64,000 nt of DNA from CAVVJA01 sp963801715 (GTDB lineage Bacteria > Actinomycetota > Actinomycetes > Mycobacteriales > Jatrophihabitantaceae), in assembly GCA_963801715.1 (NCBI GenBank), contig CAWDGB010000007.1, forward strand, positions 124,001 to 188,000, given 5' to 3'. Below are positions 17,307 through 26,561 of the stretch, piece after piece. The notes beneath the pieces are model-generated. The model was not told the DNA's origin, did not search any database, and saw only the letters and a list, made by a program, of their open reading frames with translations. The position numbers and the translations under genes are program-made. Position 1 is the stretch's first letter; each line of letters begins with the position of its first letter.

Positions 17307-18086
17307 ATGACAGCTGACACCCCATCGTCCGATCGCGCCGGGGATCCGACTGGCTGGGATGCGTCGCCCGGGCCTGAGGAGTGGCCGGGGCATGCGTCGG
17401 CGCATCTGCTGTCGACCTCGGTGAGCAAGTTGAATCGGTTGCGCGCGGCGGTGTTGGGCGCCAACGACGGGATCACTTCGACGGCGGGACTGGTTGCCGG
17501 GGTGGCCGGTGCCGCGGCGAGCTCGACGGCGGTGTTGATCGCCGGGGTATCCGGGCTAGCCGCCGGGGCCTTCTCGATGGGTGGTGGTGAGTACACCTCG
17601 GTGCGGGCGCAACGCGACAGTCACGACGCGTTGCTGGCCCGGCAACGCCGCGAGCTGGACACCAGGCCGCATGAGGAGCTGGACGAGCTGGCCTACATGT
17701 ACGCCCAGAAGGGGCTGTCGCCTCGGCTGGCCCGGGAGGTGGCCGCCGAGTTGAGCTCAGGTGACGCTCTGGCTGCGCATGCCGACATCGAATTGGGCAT
17801 CGACGTGGAGGATCTGGTCAATCCGTGGGAGGCGGCGATGGCCTCGGCCACCTCGTTCCTGCTCGGTGGGGTCCTGCCGCTGCTGGCGATCCTGCTGCCA
17901 CCGCACGCCTGGCGGGTCCCGGTGTGCTTCGCCGCGGTGCTGATCACCCTGTCGGCTACCGGGTACGTGGCGGCGCGCCTCGGGCAGGCCCCCGCCGGGC
18001 GGGCCACCGTGCGCAACGCAGCGGTCGGGTTCACCGCCATGCTGCTGACCTACGCCATCGGCACCGCCGTTGGACACATCGCCTGA
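17307..18086 (+). CDS. VIT1/CCC1 family iron/manganese transporter
   Basis: The 259-residue protein has the VIT1/CCC1 pattern: LRAAVLGANDGITSTAGLVAGVAGA in helix 1, GAFSMGGGEYTSVRAQRD after helix 2, a cytoplasmic helical segment (ELAYMYAQKGLSPRLAREVA) and three C-terminal helices. Relatives move Fe2+ or Mn2+ out of the cytosol. Start ATG 17307 has GGAGG 6-7 bases upstream. It converges with, and overlaps by 37 bp, the DUF1918 gene. Confidence 0.9.
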   Translation: MTADTPSSDRAGDPTGWDASPGPEEWPGHASAHLLSTSVSKLNRLRAAVLGANDGITSTAGLVAGVAGAAASSTAVLIAGVSGLAAGAFSMGGGEYTSVRAQRDSHDALLARQRRELDTRPHEELDELAYMYAQKGLSPRLAREVAAELSSGDALAAHADIELGIDVEDLVNPWEAAMASATSFLLGGVLPLLAILLPPHAWRVPVCFAAVLITLSATGYVAARLGQAPAGRATVRNAAVGFTAMLLTYAIGTAVGHIA

Positions 18087-18481
18087 ACCATCTCCCCGGC
18101 TAGGCCGCAGAGGCGCCGCGCGCTGCGGCCCCTCGCTGCTAACCGCTTCTGGATTTCCTTCGCCACGCGGGCGCCATTACCGAACTTCGATGCGTGAAAG
18201 TACTCGATCATCTGCGTTGTCACACCCTCAACTCCGCGGGAGGGTGTATGGAATCGAGCCGGATGGTCGTGGCGCCGCGCGCGTCGGCCCGCTGTCGCGA
18301 TTTCGCGCAACATGCCGAGGGCGCACGATCCCGCCTGTAGATGGCCTTCGCTCTCCAGCCAGCGAACCAGAAACGGCGCCGACCCATCGGGTCCGTGCGC
18401 TTCAAGAACCATGGCCCGCCGAGCCGCGCTGTTATCCGTGCGGCCGTTCACGATGAGCAAGTCGCCGGTATGGGCCCTCAT
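18050..18481 (-). CDS. DUF1918 protein with a flavodoxin-like C-terminal fragment
   Basis: Residues 1-50 (MRAHTGDLLIVNGR ... GSAPFLVRWLESEG) match the small actinobacterial DUF1918 domain. After a linker of no clear type, about 35 residues (MIEYFHASKFGNGARVAKEI) look like the FMN-binding N-terminus of a flavodoxin, and the frame then ends about 25 residues later. DUF1918 proteins are normally 60-90 residues, so this 143-residue product looks like a fusion to a truncated flavodoxin. The start ATG 18481 follows AGGAGGAG. Confidence 0.6.
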   Translation of the reverse strand: MRAHTGDLLIVNGRTDNSAARRAMVLEAHGPDGSAPFLVRWLESEGHLQAGSCALGMLREIATAGRRARRHDHPARFHTPSRGVEGVTTQMIEYFHASKFGNGARVAKEIQKRLAARGRSARRLCGLAGEMVQAMCPTAVPMA

Positions 18482-18695
18482 GCTGCACTCCTCCTGCCTG
18501 ACCCGCTGATCGCGGGCACCACACACCACCCGACCGGGCACTTGATCACAAGGCAAGAGGCCAAGGTCCCTGACAGACACATCGGGCAGGACGCCACGGC
18601 CGCACCGGGCGTGATTTGAACGAGGATCACCCGCACCGACGGCCATACCTACCTAGTTTCTCTGGTCGTAATGCGCGCAAAGGGGATCGATTCTG

Positions 18696-19130
18696 CTAGC
18701 CCCACCACTGCGAGGGAAGGTCTGCCAGGGCGATGCGACGACCCGACGGAATGCCGGTAACGCGAACGTAGTGCGGCTTCTTGCCCGGCGCCCAGGGAAT
18801 CAACGGCAGCTGCTCGAGTCGGCTCAAGGTCTCGGGCTCGGTGACCGTTGCGGCAGATCCCCGAATGAGAATGCTCCAACCGGTCCGCTCGGCTGAATCG
18901 ATCCCGTCCACCTCGAACGCCACTCGTGCTCCGTTGGACGCTGAGTCCAGCTTCGTACCTGGACCCGTCCGGAACACGACGGACCGACCATCCATACAGT
19001 AGTTGACAGGAAGGATCAACGGACCATCCGCGTCGAGTAGACCCAGGCGGCCGATGCGGCTGGACTCGAGCAGCGCGTGGCATTCGTCAACGGTCAATTC
19101 GATCAAGCGATTGCCAATATTCTCGGTCAT
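18696..19130 (-). CDS. Pyridoxamine 5'-phosphate oxidase-like flavin-binding protein
   Basis: The 144-residue protein is a split-barrel PNPOx-type protein: CHALLESSRIGRLGLLD at the start, LILPVNYCMDGRSVVFRTG, then VAFEVDGID and WSILIRGSAATV. Actinobacterial relatives bind F420, FMN or heme; the reaction is not predictable. Starts at ATG 19130. It is monocistronic. Confidence 0.82.
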   Translation of the reverse strand: MTENIGNRLIELTVDECHALLESSRIGRLGLLDADGPLILPVNYCMDGRSVVFRTGPGTKLDSASNGARVAFEVDGIDSAERTGWSILIRGSAATVTEPETLSRLEQLPLIPWAPGKKPHYVRVTGIPSGRRIALADLPSQWWG

Positions 19131-19278
19131 CGATGCAGGCTACCTGGCAAGTCGGCGCATCCCGTCGGTCACTCTCTGAAGTGCAACGCACGGCGTTGGA
19201 AGTCACGATCGACCAATGGACGAGTGCCTGGACAGGGCAGAAGGTCCCGTCGGCGTAGACACCGCGGACAGGGGCTGA

Positions 19279-19500
19279 TCAGCGGAGTACGCGGTCCACG
19301 AATGCCTCGACGGCCAGCCCCATCGCCGCTCCGCCCAAGACGTCGACTGGCAGATGTGCTCCGACATGGATGCGGCACAGCGTCGGAACGGCAGCGAATG
19401 TCGCCAGTCGGGCCGCCCGGCTGCTTACGCGATCGCAGCACCACCAGGTCGGAATCGGTGGCCGCGTCGAGCCGGAACCCTCGCGGCATGAGGAGCCTCA
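19279..19500 (-). pseudogene. PAP2 phosphatase C-terminal relic
   Basis: Minus-strand translation ending at TGA 19279 gives RIHVGAHLPVDVLGGAAMGLA, the third PAP2 phosphatase motif with its catalytic histidine, preceded by SRAARLATFAAVPTL. Upstream, the frame stops (about 19497) and no N-terminal half is found; the IS630-type element begins just beyond. The gene was truncated, possibly by that insertion. Confidence 0.65.
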
Positions 19501-19544
19501 AGCGCTGGTTCGGACATTCACCCAGCGGCTAAGGCGAGGCCTGG

Positions 19545-20661
19545 AAGCCCGAGAACCTCATCTAGATCTTTGACCGCTGGTCGTTTTGGTGAGTATGTCG
19601 TCGGCGGTCTTAGTCCAGGTGAATGGTTGGCAGCGTTCGTTCCAGGCGTCGATGTAGGTCTCGATCGCGGTGATGAGGTCCTTGACGCTGGTGAAGGTGC
19701 CGCGGCGGATGGCCTGGCGGGTGATGATGCCGAAGAAGATCTCGACCATGTTCAGCCAAGAGCCCGAGGTCGGGGTGAAGTGCAGCGTGATCCGCCGGTT
19801 CTTGGCGAGCCAGGCCTGCACGCTCGGGTGTTTGTGGGTTGCGTAGTTGTCGACCACGATGTGCAGCCGCTGCCGCGGGTAGGTCTTCGCGACGTGTTTG
19901 AGGAAGCGCAGGAACTCCTCGTGCCGGTGCCGCGGGTAGCAGGCGTCGGTGACCTTGCCGGTCGCGACCTCCAGTGCCGCGAACAACGTGGTGGTGCCGT
20001 GGCGGACGTAGTCGTGAGTCGCCTTCTCCGGCAGCCCGGGACGCATCGGCAGGATCGGCGCAGTACGGTCCAGCGCTTGGATCTGGGACTTCTCGTCGAT
20101 CGAGAGCACCACCGCCTTGTCCGGCGGATTCAGATACAGACCGACGACGTCGCGGACCTTGGCCTCCAACTGCGGGTCGGTGGAGAACTTGAACGTCTCG
20201 CGCCGCCACGGCTGCAGTCCCCACTTTCGCCAGATCTTGGCAATCCACACGTTGGAGATATCGAGCTGCTCGGCCAACAGGCGGCTCGACCAGTGCGTGA
20301 CACCCAGCTTCTGCGGCGGCGGTTCCAGGGTGGCGAGCACGACCGCGACCTCATCGATCTGTGCCGGTCGCCCAGGCTTCGGGCGGTCGTCCAGGCCAGC
20401 GACTCCCGCACTCGCGTAGCGCTTCTTCCACGCGATCACCGTCGGCTTGGACACTCCGACCCGCGCCACGATCTCATTCGTTCCAACCCCCTCGTCGGCC
20501 AACAGCACGATCCGCGCCCGCTGCGCGAGCCCAGCCCGCAATGACGGCGTTCGCATCCAGCGGATCAGCTCGGCGCGGTCTTCATCGGGCATCTGCACAG
20601 CCACAGTGAACGACATACACCACCCTACCGCAGGGTAAAGCTAATTCGTTCACGCGACACT
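19545..20661 (-). mobile_element. IS630-family insertion sequence
   Basis: One intact transposase gene fills the element. The ends are approximate: the right flank (reading inward from 20660, GTGTCGCGTGAACG) and the left flank (near 19545-19570, AGAACC...TAGATCTTTGACC) show imperfect inverted similarity. IS630 elements normally duplicate a TA dinucleotide, which I could not place confidently. Confidence 0.7.
19558..20616 (-). CDS. IS630-family transposase
   Basis: The 352-residue transposase has an N-terminal helix-turn-helix (EIVARVGVSKPTVIAWKKRY), a second winged domain, and a DDE catalytic core: VLSIDEKSQIQALDR (first Asp), HIVVDNYATHKH (second Asp) and GSWLNMVEIFFG (Glu). Length and motifs are complete, so it may be functional. 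Confidence 0.95.
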   Translation of the reverse strand: MSFTVAVQMPDEDRAELIRWMRTPSLRAGLAQRARIVLLADEGVGTNEIVARVGVSKPTVIAWKKRYASAGVAGLDDRPKPGRPAQIDEVAVVLATLEPPPQKLGVTHWSSRLLAEQLDISNVWIAKIWRKWGLQPWRRETFKFSTDPQLEAKVRDVVGLYLNPPDKAVVLSIDEKSQIQALDRTAPILPMRPGLPEKATHDYVRHGTTTLFAALEVATGKVTDACYPRHRHEEFLRFLKHVAKTYPRQRLHIVVDNYATHKHPSVQAWLAKNRRITLHFTPTSGSWLNMVEIFFGIITRQAIRRGTFTSVKDLITAIETYIDAWNERCQPFTWTKTADDILTKTTSGQRSR

Positions 20662-20870
20662 ACCCCTCTTGATCTTCTCGAGTGCCGGCTCTTGCGCGAT
20701 CCGTTCGGTGACGTTGTTTGACGATCGTGCGCCGAATCGTTCCTTGGCCATGTCAGTACGTCCAGGGAGCGATAGGGGCGCCGTAGTCGGGGCATACTGT
20801 TGCAGTCCGTGCGGCGACCCTACGTCGAAAGACATGGTGCCCTGATTAGCGAACATGCACCCGCACATTC
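20662..20870. other. Spacer with a possible 33-codon truncated frame
   Basis: On the minus strand an ATG at 20751 opens a 33-codon frame (MAKERFGARSSNNVTERIA...) that runs into the IS end. It may be the 5' remnant of a gene cut by the insertion. I do not recognise the family. Confidence 0.3.
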
Positions 20871-21033
20871 TGCGACATACCCTTCGTCACCACCATGCTC
20901 GATACCGCCGTCGATCTGCGCGACGTCCAGATCGCCGCACGCACGCCGACCCCTGAACCACCAGTGCGGGTCCGAAAACCTCGACCGCCACCCCAGCTAC
21001 ATCCGCGCCGTCTACCTGGCCTCCGGAACCTAA
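20871..21033 (+). pseudogene. Tyrosine recombinase C-terminal relic
   Basis: One frame reads PFVTTMLDTAVDLRDVQIAA, the segment after the HxxR of XerC-like recombinases. After a frameshift near 20940 another frame reads ENLDRHPSYIRAVYLASGT before TAA 21031, the typical end of such recombinases following the lost catalytic Tyr region. The family differs from the tRNA-Val integrase. Confidence 0.6.
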
Positions 21034-21251
21034 CGGCAGCGCCCACAACGGCATGTCCCGCAGAGCGCCGCGCCGCTCCACAAGGGAAGCCTACGATCCC
21101 GTGGATGGACTCTCCGGACCTCAAGGTCGGCGATTGCGTAACGAAGCGTCTGCCCGACGACCCGCGATGGAGATCTGGGAAGGACAGCCAGGACGCATCG
21201 AGTGGTTCGAACCTGACCCGCCTCGTGATGCGATCGAGAGGTGAGGTTCAG

Positions 21252-21662
21252 TTGACCCGCGTCACGATCCGCAGGCGTTTCTTTTGGTTGCTGAAGAACA
21301 CGCTCAATCCGCTGACGAGTCGGCTGGCCCGAGCCGGTTACGGCCCTTTCTCGCTGATCCGCCACGTCGGACGCAAATCCGGACGCACCTACGAAACACC
21401 GGTCATGCTCGTCCAAGTGCCCGAGGGATTCATCGCCGAGCTCACCTATGGCGAGAATGTGGATTGGTACCGGAACGTCGTGGCCGCCGGCGGGTGCGTC
21501 GTCGTCCACCATCGGACGGAGTACCACGTCACCCACATCGACCCGTGCAGCGCCGAGTACGGCCTCGGTGCGTATGCCGCCCCATTCAGGCTCATCCTGA
21601 AAACTGCACGGCGCAAGGAGTTTCGCCTCCTCCGCACCGAGAAGTCACAGGCAGCCGAGTAG
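21252..21662 (+). CDS. Deazaflavin (F420)-dependent nitroreductase family protein
   Basis: The 136-residue protein has the DDN/FDOR features FSLIRHVGRKSGRTYETPV, GFIAELTYG and VDWYRNVVAAGGCVVVHH. It probably binds F420 and acts on a small or lipid-linked substrate. The TTG at 21252 is preceded by GAGGTGAGG; an ATG at 21228 lacks a ribosome binding site. The frame is open further upstream only because of base composition. Confidence 0.78.
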   Translation: MTRVTIRRRFFWLLKNTLNPLTSRLARAGYGPFSLIRHVGRKSGRTYETPVMLVQVPEGFIAELTYGENVDWYRNVVAAGGCVVVHHRTEYHVTHIDPCSAEYGLGAYAAPFRLILKTARRKEFRLLRTEKSQAAE

Positions 21663-21723
21663 ATGTGTCGATAAGACCGGCGGCGCCACGGCATCATCGA
21701 AGGTACGCAGCCAGCGGCGCGGA

Positions 21724-21918
21724 GTCGACTGGGTCCGCAACGTCTTGGCCGCCGGCGAGTTCACCCTCCGGACGAAGAGTCCTGACCACGTGCTCCACCG
21801 ACCCGAGTTCATCGGCCCGAACTGTGCGTTGCCCGCCTACTCGCCGCTGTCACGCAGGATGATCCGCAAACGCGACGTCCAGCACTTCGTGTGGGGACAT
21901 CGGGCGCTGCAGCACTGA
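21724..21918 (+). pseudogene. DDN-family C-terminal relic
   Basis: The frame beginning VDWVRNVLAAGEFTLRTK and ending RKRDVQHFVWGHRALQH before TGA 21916 is the C-terminal half of another DDN-like protein, close in sequence type to the intact gene just upstream. No N-terminal half is present in this frame. Confidence 0.65.
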
Positions 21919-22099
21919 CCACACCTACTGCGCTGCGTGATCGAGCGACTGGCCTCGCATCAGAAGATGATCTTCGTTAGTCCGCAAATAGTCCGCAAGA
22001 AGTCCGCAAACCGCAGATGTCGATTAGGAGTTACCAACGATGACCGACAGTGTCCTGACCCAGCAATTAGGGCCTGGTCAACGAGGGTCGCGTCGTGAC

Positions 22100-22560
22100 T
22101 GTGTCGTGCAACGTATGGTCAACACGGGCCGCTTCCCGCAAGTCGTCGAGCCGCCCGGCGACTGCATCCAGGTCGTCGTCGAAATGATCCGCCTAGAGAT
22201 CAAGGGGTCATGGCCGCGGACGCATGTCTGATATGCGTTGCACCGCCTTAACGTTCGCGCCAGCCGACACCGCTAAGCTCGCCGCGGTATGCCAAGGCTC
22301 GTGGTGCCAGGCCGCCGGCAGCCGCCATTACCGTAGTGCGATCAAACCACGCTCGATGAGCATTTCGATTGCGCATGACCGCACCCTCCGGCGAGATAAC
22401 ACTAGATCATCGGCGGTCCATGTCGCCGTGTGTTCGCCGAGATCGCTTAGAAGGAACTGCGCGATGGGCACCCATCGTGCCTCATGACTCTTTGGGGGGC
22501 CCCATACCAGCCCGATACGGTCGACTTCGACGACCGCCGCCCAAATCGGCACGCATCACT
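22100..22560 (-). pseudogene. Degenerate tyrosine integrase relic
   Basis: The DNA from about 22130 to 22310 aligns by eye with the antisense of the tRNA-Val integrase (the stretch around 12970-13130, including TTAACGTTCGCGCCAGCCGA against its counterpart). The minus-strand frame at 22328-22552 reads IGLVWGPPKSHEARWVPI and TADDLVLSRRR, matching IEWGTPKNHERRSVPL of that integrase. Stops and indels make it non-functional. Confidence 0.7.
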
Positions 22561-22724
22561 GCCGATCGGCGTGGTATTGGCGCGCTCAGTTCGCGATGCC
22601 GATGCCTCGTATTCGCATCCGGTGGCGCGCCCGGTCTCATGCGGGGTGTGTAATGCGAATCGTGGCTGCCAAGGCACGTCACCGTGTGATCGAGTTCTGG
22701 GACGAGCACGTCCGGCAATGGGTT

Positions 22725-22756
22725 GGGCAGCGGATCCGATGCCCGATCCGCTGCCC
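22725..22756. repeat. Inverted repeat with 12-bp arms
   Basis: GGGCAGCGGATC (22725-22736) and GATCCGCTGCCC (22745-22756) form a perfect stem with an 8-base loop. No T tract follows on either strand. It overlaps the presumed start of the following pseudogene. Confidence 0.75.
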
Positions 22757-23153
22757 AGGTGGTATGCCAGCTATGCCGGTTCCGGCCCGGGCATCGTGAC
22801 CCGCGATGGGTTCGTCGAACCGTACCTGGGCACCTTCCTCGGTCTCGAAAGAGAGCCGCAGCTGGTGATCATGGGCCTGAACCCGGGCTACTTCGACCCG
22901 TTTCATCGCCCGCGACGGGCAATTCGCCGACGAGATCCGCGACGAATACGGCTCCTACAGCGCCTGGGTTCGAAGCCGCCCCTACGACCGGGACCCGTGG
23001 ATCGCCGCGCATGGACCGAACGACTACTTCCGCAGCCGCCGGAACCTCACGCGTCGCCCATCCACGTCGCTAATGACGACAGTGTGTCGTCGGAGAGGTC
23101 TTGCCGATCTGGGTCCACAACGGCGTTGGTTGCGTTTTGTATTCGCTAGCTAA
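22739..23153 (+). pseudogene. Frameshifted uracil-DNA glycosylase-like hypothetical protein
   Basis: From ATG 22739 one frame reads PQLVIMGLNPGYFDPF. The continuation lies in another frame after about 22905: ARDGQFADEIRDEYGSYSAW, then DRDPWIAAHGPNDYFRSR. Together these resemble a widespread hypothetical family with a glycosylase-like GLNPG motif. After about 23050 similarity fades and TAA occurs at 23151. One frameshift plus a lost C-terminus marks a pseudogene. Confidence 0.6.
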
Positions 23154-23531
23154 CGCGTAGTCGTGACCTCGAAGAAGGCGCAGCCGTGTGGTAGAAAGCA
23201 CTCGCTCGGTCGGGGGCCCGCGAGAGGGAGCGGAGGTCTGGTTGAGGACGCAAGATCGAGCGTGTCCTTGCCCTAGTGCGGGCCTGTTTCGCCGTATTGA
23301 TCGTGGCGGGTATCGCCCCCGTAAGGCAGTGAGACTCGCCAGTACTTCCGGTATCCCAGAGGCCGGAACAGTCCACGCTATGGCAGCTCGCCATCGGGCG
23401 GCCGTTGGCGACGGGAGTCCGGGCCGACCGCTTCACCTGCTTTCGCCGAGAGCCGTGTGCGCGCGGTGTGACGCGCCACGGTGGACAGCCACGAGACTCG
23501 GATGGCACGAAGAGCCGCTCACCGCGAGGTG
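23154..23531. other. Leader region of the exopolysaccharide locus
   Basis: No gene is supported. A short plus-strand frame near 23250-23330 encodes a hydrophobic stretch (ALVRACFAVLIVAGIAPV) but lacks a clear start. I looked for a c-di-GMP riboswitch and did not recognise one. The promoter of the glycosyltransferase operon should be here. Confidence 0.4.
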
Positions 23532-25211
23532 ATGAGCGAACAGCGCCCCACGCGCCGGACGACCGGACCCTCCCCGCGAGAGCACCGGCGCGGCGGCGCT
23601 GCGTCACGGTCGGGCGGGTTGCCGGATGCTCAGCCCGCCGTGCTGATTTCGGATGCGCCGACCGTGGTGCTGCCGCGCCCCGCGCCGGTCGACGCGGCGC
23701 GGGACGTCGACGGTTGGCAGGTCAGCAGCATCGATATGCCGGTGCTGCCAAGGGTCGCGCAGGCCGACCACAGCGACGCCGTGCGACAGCGAGCACTGAC
23801 CGAGCTCGCCTGGCTTTTGCCGACGCTCCTCATGCTCAGTATCGGGCTGATCCGCGTCGGCTGGCCGGCGCTGTGGGCGGATGAGCTGGCGACATGGGGG
23901 ATGGTGACCGTCCCGTGGAGCCAGACGTGGGAGGTGCTCCACCACACAGACGCCACCCTCGGCGCCTACTACGCGATCATGCACGTGTGGGTGTCGTTGC
24001 TGGGTGCCTCGGACGTCATGATCCGGCTGCCGTCCGTGCTGGCGATGGCCGCGTCCGCGGGGTTGACCGCGCGGCTTGGTACGCGGCTGGCCTCTCCCCG
24101 GGTCGGCCTGCTATCGGGTCTGCTGTTCGCGGTGCTGCCCACAACGTCTCGGTACGCCCAGGAGGCACGTCCCTACGCGCTGGTGGTGTTCGCAGCCGTC
24201 CTGTGCAGCCTCGCTCTGGTCCGGGTCCTGGACCGGCCGGGGATCGGGCGGTTGCTGGCCTACGCGCTGGCGACCGGGTTGCTCGGCCTGCTGCACGCGA
24301 TCGCCCTGCTGCTCATCCCGGCGCACGCCCTGGTGGTGCTCGCCGTGCGCAGGTCGGTCATGCCGCGCTGGCTGGTCGCGGCGGGCGTCGGCATGCTGCC
24401 GGCGCTGCCGGCGCTGTACCTCGGCAGTCAGCAGACGGCGCAGGTGGCATGGATCGGGCCGCCGACGTCGAGCAGTCTCACTGCCTACCCCGCCATGTTG
24501 CTGGGGTCCGCGGTCGGCGCTGGCATGATCCTGGCGCTGGCGATGTATGCCGTCTCCACTCGCCATCCGGCAGTCCTCTACACGAGCTGGGCAGTCGTTC
24601 CGGCGGTCTGCCTGTTCGCGGCATCGCAGCTAACGGCGCTGTGGCTACCCCGGTATCTGCTGTTCACAACTCCGGCTTGGGCGCTGCTGGCCGGGACCGC
24701 GCTCGGGCGGATCCGGCTCGTCCGCGGGGCTATCGCTCTGGCCCTCGTGGCGGCCGTCGGCGTTACCGCTCAGGTGAGCGTGCGCGGGCCAGACGGGCAC
24801 CTGCAGGCCACGCGCGAGGCGGCCGCGTTGATCGCGGCTCAGATGAAGCCCGGTGATGCAATTGTCTACAGCTCGCACGACAGCGGTGCCACCGTCTACG
24901 GCACCTCCGACCGGGTGGGACGGGACCTTGTCGCCCATTACATCCCGGCGGATCGGCGACCCGCCGACGTGCTGCAGGTCGTTCCGCAGCGCACCAGCGG
25001 TCGAGTTACCGCGGTGGAGTGCACGAACGTGGCGAGATGCTTGCCGAACGTGCAGCGCATCTGGGTGCTGCGCCTAGACCACCAGAGCGATCCGCTGCAG
25101 GACCTCGGGGGGACGAAGGCGGCGGTCGTCCGCAGCCGGTACTACGTGTCGCGGGTCTGGTACCCCCAGGGCCTCACCGTTGCCCTGGCCCTGCCGAAAC
25201 CGACGGGCTGA
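23532..25211 (+). CDS. GT39-like polytopic membrane glycosyltransferase
   Basis: The 559-residue protein has a polar N-terminus of about 90 residues, then at least eight hydrophobic helices. After helix 1 comes GWPALWADELATWGM, the acidic loop where GT39/ArnT-like enzymes carry the catalytic Asp-Glu; RYAQEARPYALVVF is the second typical loop. Such enzymes transfer sugars from polyprenyl-phosphate donors on the outer face. It is the first gene of the exopolysaccharide locus. The start is uncertain (ATG 23532, or GTG 23481 in frame). Confidence 0.8.
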   Translation: MSEQRPTRRTTGPSPREHRRGGAASRSGGLPDAQPAVLISDAPTVVLPRPAPVDAARDVDGWQVSSIDMPVLPRVAQADHSDAVRQRALTELAWLLPTLLMLSIGLIRVGWPALWADELATWGMVTVPWSQTWEVLHHTDATLGAYYAIMHVWVSLLGASDVMIRLPSVLAMAASAGLTARLGTRLASPRVGLLSGLLFAVLPTTSRYAQEARPYALVVFAAVLCSLALVRVLDRPGIGRLLAYALATGLLGLLHAIALLLIPAHALVVLAVRRSVMPRWLVAAGVGMLPALPALYLGSQQTAQVAWIGPPTSSSLTAYPAMLLGSAVGAGMILALAMYAVSTRHPAVLYTSWAVVPAVCLFAASQLTALWLPRYLLFTTPAWALLAGTALGRIRLVRGAIALALVAAVGVTAQVSVRGPDGHLQATREAAALIAAQMKPGDAIVYSSHDSGATVYGTSDRVGRDLVAHYIPADRRPADVLQVVPQRTSGRVTAVECTNVARCLPNVQRIWVLRLDHQSDPLQDLGGTKAAVVRSRYYVSRVWYPQGLTVALALPKPTG

Positions 25212-25241
25212 CTGATGCCCACGACGGATCAAGGCTGAGCA

Positions 25242-26561
25242 ATGCTCGCTTTCCTGCTGCAGGTCGACGCCTGGGTCAACGACGGACAGCTGCGTATGTT
25301 CGCCGTCTTCATGGGAATGATCTGGCTCCTCTGGACCATGCGGGTCGTTCTCGCACGGCACTACTGGCCCGTGCAGCTCGCGTGGAACGTCACCAGCTCG
25401 GTCATCATCCCAGTGGTCGACGAGCCAGAGGACTTCTTCCGCGAGGTCCTGACCCGGATCGCCGAGCAGCGCCCGACCGAGGTCATCGTGGTCATCAACG
25501 GCCCGCGCAACGTGATGCTGGAGAAGGTCTGCGCCGACTTCGGGATCCAGTGGTGCTGGACCGAGACCGCCGGCAAGCGCAACGCGCTAAGCCTGGGGGT
25601 AGAGATGTCCCGGGGCGAGATCTCCGTCCTCGTCGACTCCGACACCTTGTGGACGCCGGGCACCCTGGAGGAGCTGGTCAAGCCCTTCCGCGACCCGAGG
25701 GTCGGGGGCGTCAGCACCCGGCAACGCATCCTCGAACCCGGCCGCACGATGCTCACCCGCTGGGCCGACTGGTTGGAGAACGTGCGCGCCGAATACTCGA
25801 TGCCCGCGATGAGCGTGCTGGGAACCGTCGGATGCCTGCCGGGCCGCACGATCGCCTTTCGCCGCACGATCCTCGTCGGGTGCATGCACAGATTCCTCAC
25901 CGAGCGGTTCCTCGGTGTGTTCCTGGAGGTGAGCGACGACCGCACGCTCACGAACTACGCCCTCCTGGCGGGCTACAAGACCGTGTACCAGTCGACCTCG
26001 CTCGTCTACACCGACGCCCCCACGTCCCTGCGCGGGCTGGCCAAGCAGCAGCTCAGGTGGGCGCGCGGGTCGCAGTACAACACGCTGCGCATGATGCCGT
26101 GGATGGTGCGCGAGGCCCCGCTGCTGGCGCTGTTCTACGCGGCCGACATCGTGGTGCCGTTCGTTCTGGTCGGCTCCTACCTGGCCTGGAGCGTCGCCGT
26201 GCTCCGCGGGCGGAAGACGCCGATGTACGACCAGCTTCCGCTGCCCAACCCGGGATGGCAGGCGGTGCTGTTCATCGTGGGGCTCAGCCTTTCCATGACG
26301 CTGCTGTCGTGCGCCATCAGGTTCGGCAGGCACTTCTCCTCCCGGCCGAGGGACCTCGTCTACCTCCCTGTGTTGATGTTGATCAACGTCTTCGTCCTGA
26401 TGCCGATCCGGGTGCTCGGCTTCGTCTGGATGGGCCACAACGCCGGTTGGGGCACCCGCTCGAACGCTTTCGGCGGCGCGTCCGGGAGGAACGTCCAGGC
26501 CGCTATCCCGTACCTGCTGGGAGGGGCGATGCTCGCTGGGGCGGTGCTGGTCAGTGTCTAG
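25242..26561 (+). CDS. Processive family 2 glycosyltransferase (hyaluronan/cellulose synthase-like)
   Basis: The 439-residue membrane protein has one N-terminal helix (about 19-38), a GT-A domain with VDSDT (Asp132/Asp134 nucleotide-metal site), SDDRTLTN (catalytic acid, 231-238) and QQLRWARG (269-276, the QxxRW of processive synthases), then about four C-terminal helices. This architecture makes and extrudes a beta-linked polysaccharide, as in hyaluronan or NodC synthases. It sits between a GT39-like gene and two glycoside hydrolases, 30 bp after the former, and overlaps the next start by 8 bp. Confidence 0.9.
   Translation: MLAFLLQVDAWVNDGQLRMFAVFMGMIWLLWTMRVVLARHYWPVQLAWNVTSSVIIPVVDEPEDFFREVLTRIAEQRPTEVIVVINGPRNVMLEKVCADFGIQWCWTETAGKRNALSLGVEMSRGEISVLVDSDTLWTPGTLEELVKPFRDPRVGGVSTRQRILEPGRTMLTRWADWLENVRAEYSMPAMSVLGTVGCLPGRTIAFRRTILVGCMHRFLTERFLGVFLEVSDDRTLTNYALLAGYKTVYQSTSLVYTDAPTSLRGLAKQQLRWARGSQYNTLRMMPWMVREAPLLALFYAADIVVPFVLVGSYLAWSVAVLRGRKTPMYDQLPLPNPGWQAVLFIVGLSLSMTLLSCAIRFGRHFSSRPRDLVYLPVLMLINVFVLMPIRVLGFVWMGHNAGWGTRSNAFGGASGRNVQAAIPYLLGGAMLAGAVLVSV

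Noticed and set aside
23154..23531. Possible c-di-GMP riboswitch in front of the exopolysaccharide operon
   Set aside because: The conserved GGCAAACC- and GGGACGCAAAGCC-like cores are absent.
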